6,003 nucleotides of DNA from Phycisphaerae bacterium (lineage in GTDB: Bacteria; Planctomycetota; Phycisphaerae; Phycisphaerales; SM1A02). This document shows, piece after piece, positions 5,381 to 6,003 of the stretch (position 1 is the stretch's first letter; each line of letters starts with the position of its first letter). The stretch covers positions 1-6,003 of the forward strand of contig PKCT01000155.1 in assembly GCA_002862325.1 (NCBI GenBank), given 5' to 3'. The notes under the pieces were generated by a model. It ran no database searches. It was not told where the DNA came from and was given only the letters and a program-made list of their open reading frames with translations. Position numbers and translations under genes: made by a program.

Positions 5381-5411
5381 CGCGGCCCCGCATCCAGGAT
5401 GCGGGGCCGCG
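5381..5411. terminator. Perfect 15-bp GC-rich hairpin between the two redoxin genes
   Basis: CGCGGCCCCGCATCC and its exact complement are separated by one A (as RNA, a stem of about 13 bp with a 5-nt loop). It starts 25 nt after the stop of the upstream redoxin gene on the minus strand, the normal place for a terminator. There is no T tract: the sequence after it on the minus strand is GTCGTCCGGGG. It may be a tail-less terminator, or an mRNA-stabilising or processing hairpin. The rest of the gap, 5290-5380, must hold the leader of the next redoxin gene; no confident promoter was found there. Confidence 0.7.
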
Positions 5412-5436
5412 CGGTTCGGTCGATCGATCGGAGGGG

Positions 5437-6003
5437 TCAGCCCGCCTTGCCGGTGACCTCCTGGAGCTCGGTTTTCATCGACTCGAGCATGCCGGGGTCG
5501 AAGCCCTGGTGGACCTTGAAGATCTTGCCGTCCGGGCCGATGACGAAGCTCGTCGGAATGCCGCTCACTCCGTACGCCTCGGCGATCTTGTCGGTCGGGT
5601 CGATCAGACTCTGGAACGCGAAGTCCTGCTTGCTCCAGTAGCCGTCGGCCGTCTTGGTGCGAGCGGCGGGGTCGCCCTGCTCCCAGACGTTGACCCCGAA
5701 GAACTCGATCGGAAGCTTCTCGGCCTGCGCCCACTTCACGACTTCGTTGAGGACGGGAAGACCTCGCTTGCAGGGGCCGCACCACGTCGCCCAGAAGTCG
5801 ATGACGACGACCTTGCCCCGGAGCGAGGCCAGGGACACCGACTCGCCCGAGAGGGTCTCCAGGTCGAAGTCCGGCGCCATCGCGCCGACCTCGAGCGCCT
5901 TCGGGGGCTCAGGGAAAAGTTCTTCCTGGGTGCTGACCTTGGTCTTGCCCTCGGTGTCGAAGGCGATCGGCTTCGGCAACTTCGCCGGCGTCGCCGCGTC
6001 GAT
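5437..6003 (-). CDS. Thioredoxin-fold (TlpA/redoxin-like) protein, C-terminal part (5' truncated by window edge)
   Basis: The frame is open to the window edge, so 188 residues of the C-terminal part are visible and the true start is outside; a TTG at 5977-5979 is an internal Leu codon, not a convincing start. Visible residues 1-40 are a linker (KLPKPIAFDTEGK) that aligns with the linker before the thioredoxin domain of the neighbouring paralogue, hinting that the missing part is the same lipoprotein-carrier-like domain and a signal peptide. The thioredoxin domain, about 37-185, has APDFDLETLSGE, the strand and active site VIDFWATWCGPC (Cys75 and Cys78), the VNVWEQ segment, YGVSGIPTS with the cis-proline (Pro150), and VIGPDGKI. 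It likely reduces or forms disulfides in an extracytoplasmic compartment. It is followed by a strong hairpin and then the second redoxin gene on the same strand. Confidence 0.88.
   Translation of the reverse strand: MDAATPAKLPKPIAFDTEGKTKVSTQEELFPEPPKALEVGAMAPDFDLETLSGESVSLASLRGKVVVIDFWATWCGPCKRGLPVLNEVVKWAQAEKLPIEFFGVNVWEQGDPAARTKTADGYWSKQDFAFQSLIDPTDKIAEAYGVSGIPTSFVIGPDGKIFKVHQGFDPGMLESMKTELQEVTGKAG

Noticed and set aside
3974..5785. A 603-codon open frame on the minus strand spanning the redoxin gene and part of its paralogue.
   Set aside because: It is in another frame of the same strand over two clearly recognised genes, and its product is a low-complexity Arg/Gly/Ser-rich sequence typical of GC-rich shadow frames.

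Overview
The window is GC-rich, densely coded bacterial chromosome. The mix of genes (an HRDC-bearing RecQ, a standalone ScpA, a CBS-domain sugar-phosphate isomerase, and thioredoxin-fold proteins that seem to carry an extra N-terminal lipoprotein-carrier-like domain) suggests a planctomycete, perhaps of the Phycisphaerae. That placement is inference from gene content and composition; there is no rRNA or other marker here to fix it. No mobile element, CRISPR array, tRNA or rRNA was seen.

Left part (1-2929): the 3' end of recQ runs rightward and meets scpA, which runs leftward; their stop codons are one base apart. scpA is divergent from kdsD (arabinose-5-phosphate isomerase, Kdo/LPS pathway). 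The 64-base gap between them holds a -10-like TACNNT box for each gene, both exactly 6 nt from the ATG. A small STAS-domain protein (anti-anti-sigma type) follows kdsD, with its Shine-Dalgarno site overlapping the kdsD stop codon, so the two are probably co-transcribed and translationally coupled.

Middle (2930-3501): a 254-base non-coding stretch with an A8 run and small palindromes, then a 67-residue protein of unknown function with a good ribosome binding site, then a strong hairpin lying between this gene and the convergent response regulator.

Right part (3502-6003), all on the minus strand: two adjacent paralogous thioredoxin-fold proteins with WCGPC active sites (the upstream one cut by the window edge), separated by a perfect 15-bp hairpin, then a single-domain CheY-like response regulator starting 18 nt after the second redoxin. 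The redoxins probably act outside the cytoplasm in thiol-disulfide chemistry. The regulator has its own -10-like box and may be transcribed independently.

The most interesting signals are the split between three genes that look leaderless and three with Shine-Dalgarno sites, the tandem redoxin paralogues with an alignable N-terminal extension, the kdsD-STAS pairing, the uncharacterised 67-residue protein, and a strong excess of GATC.
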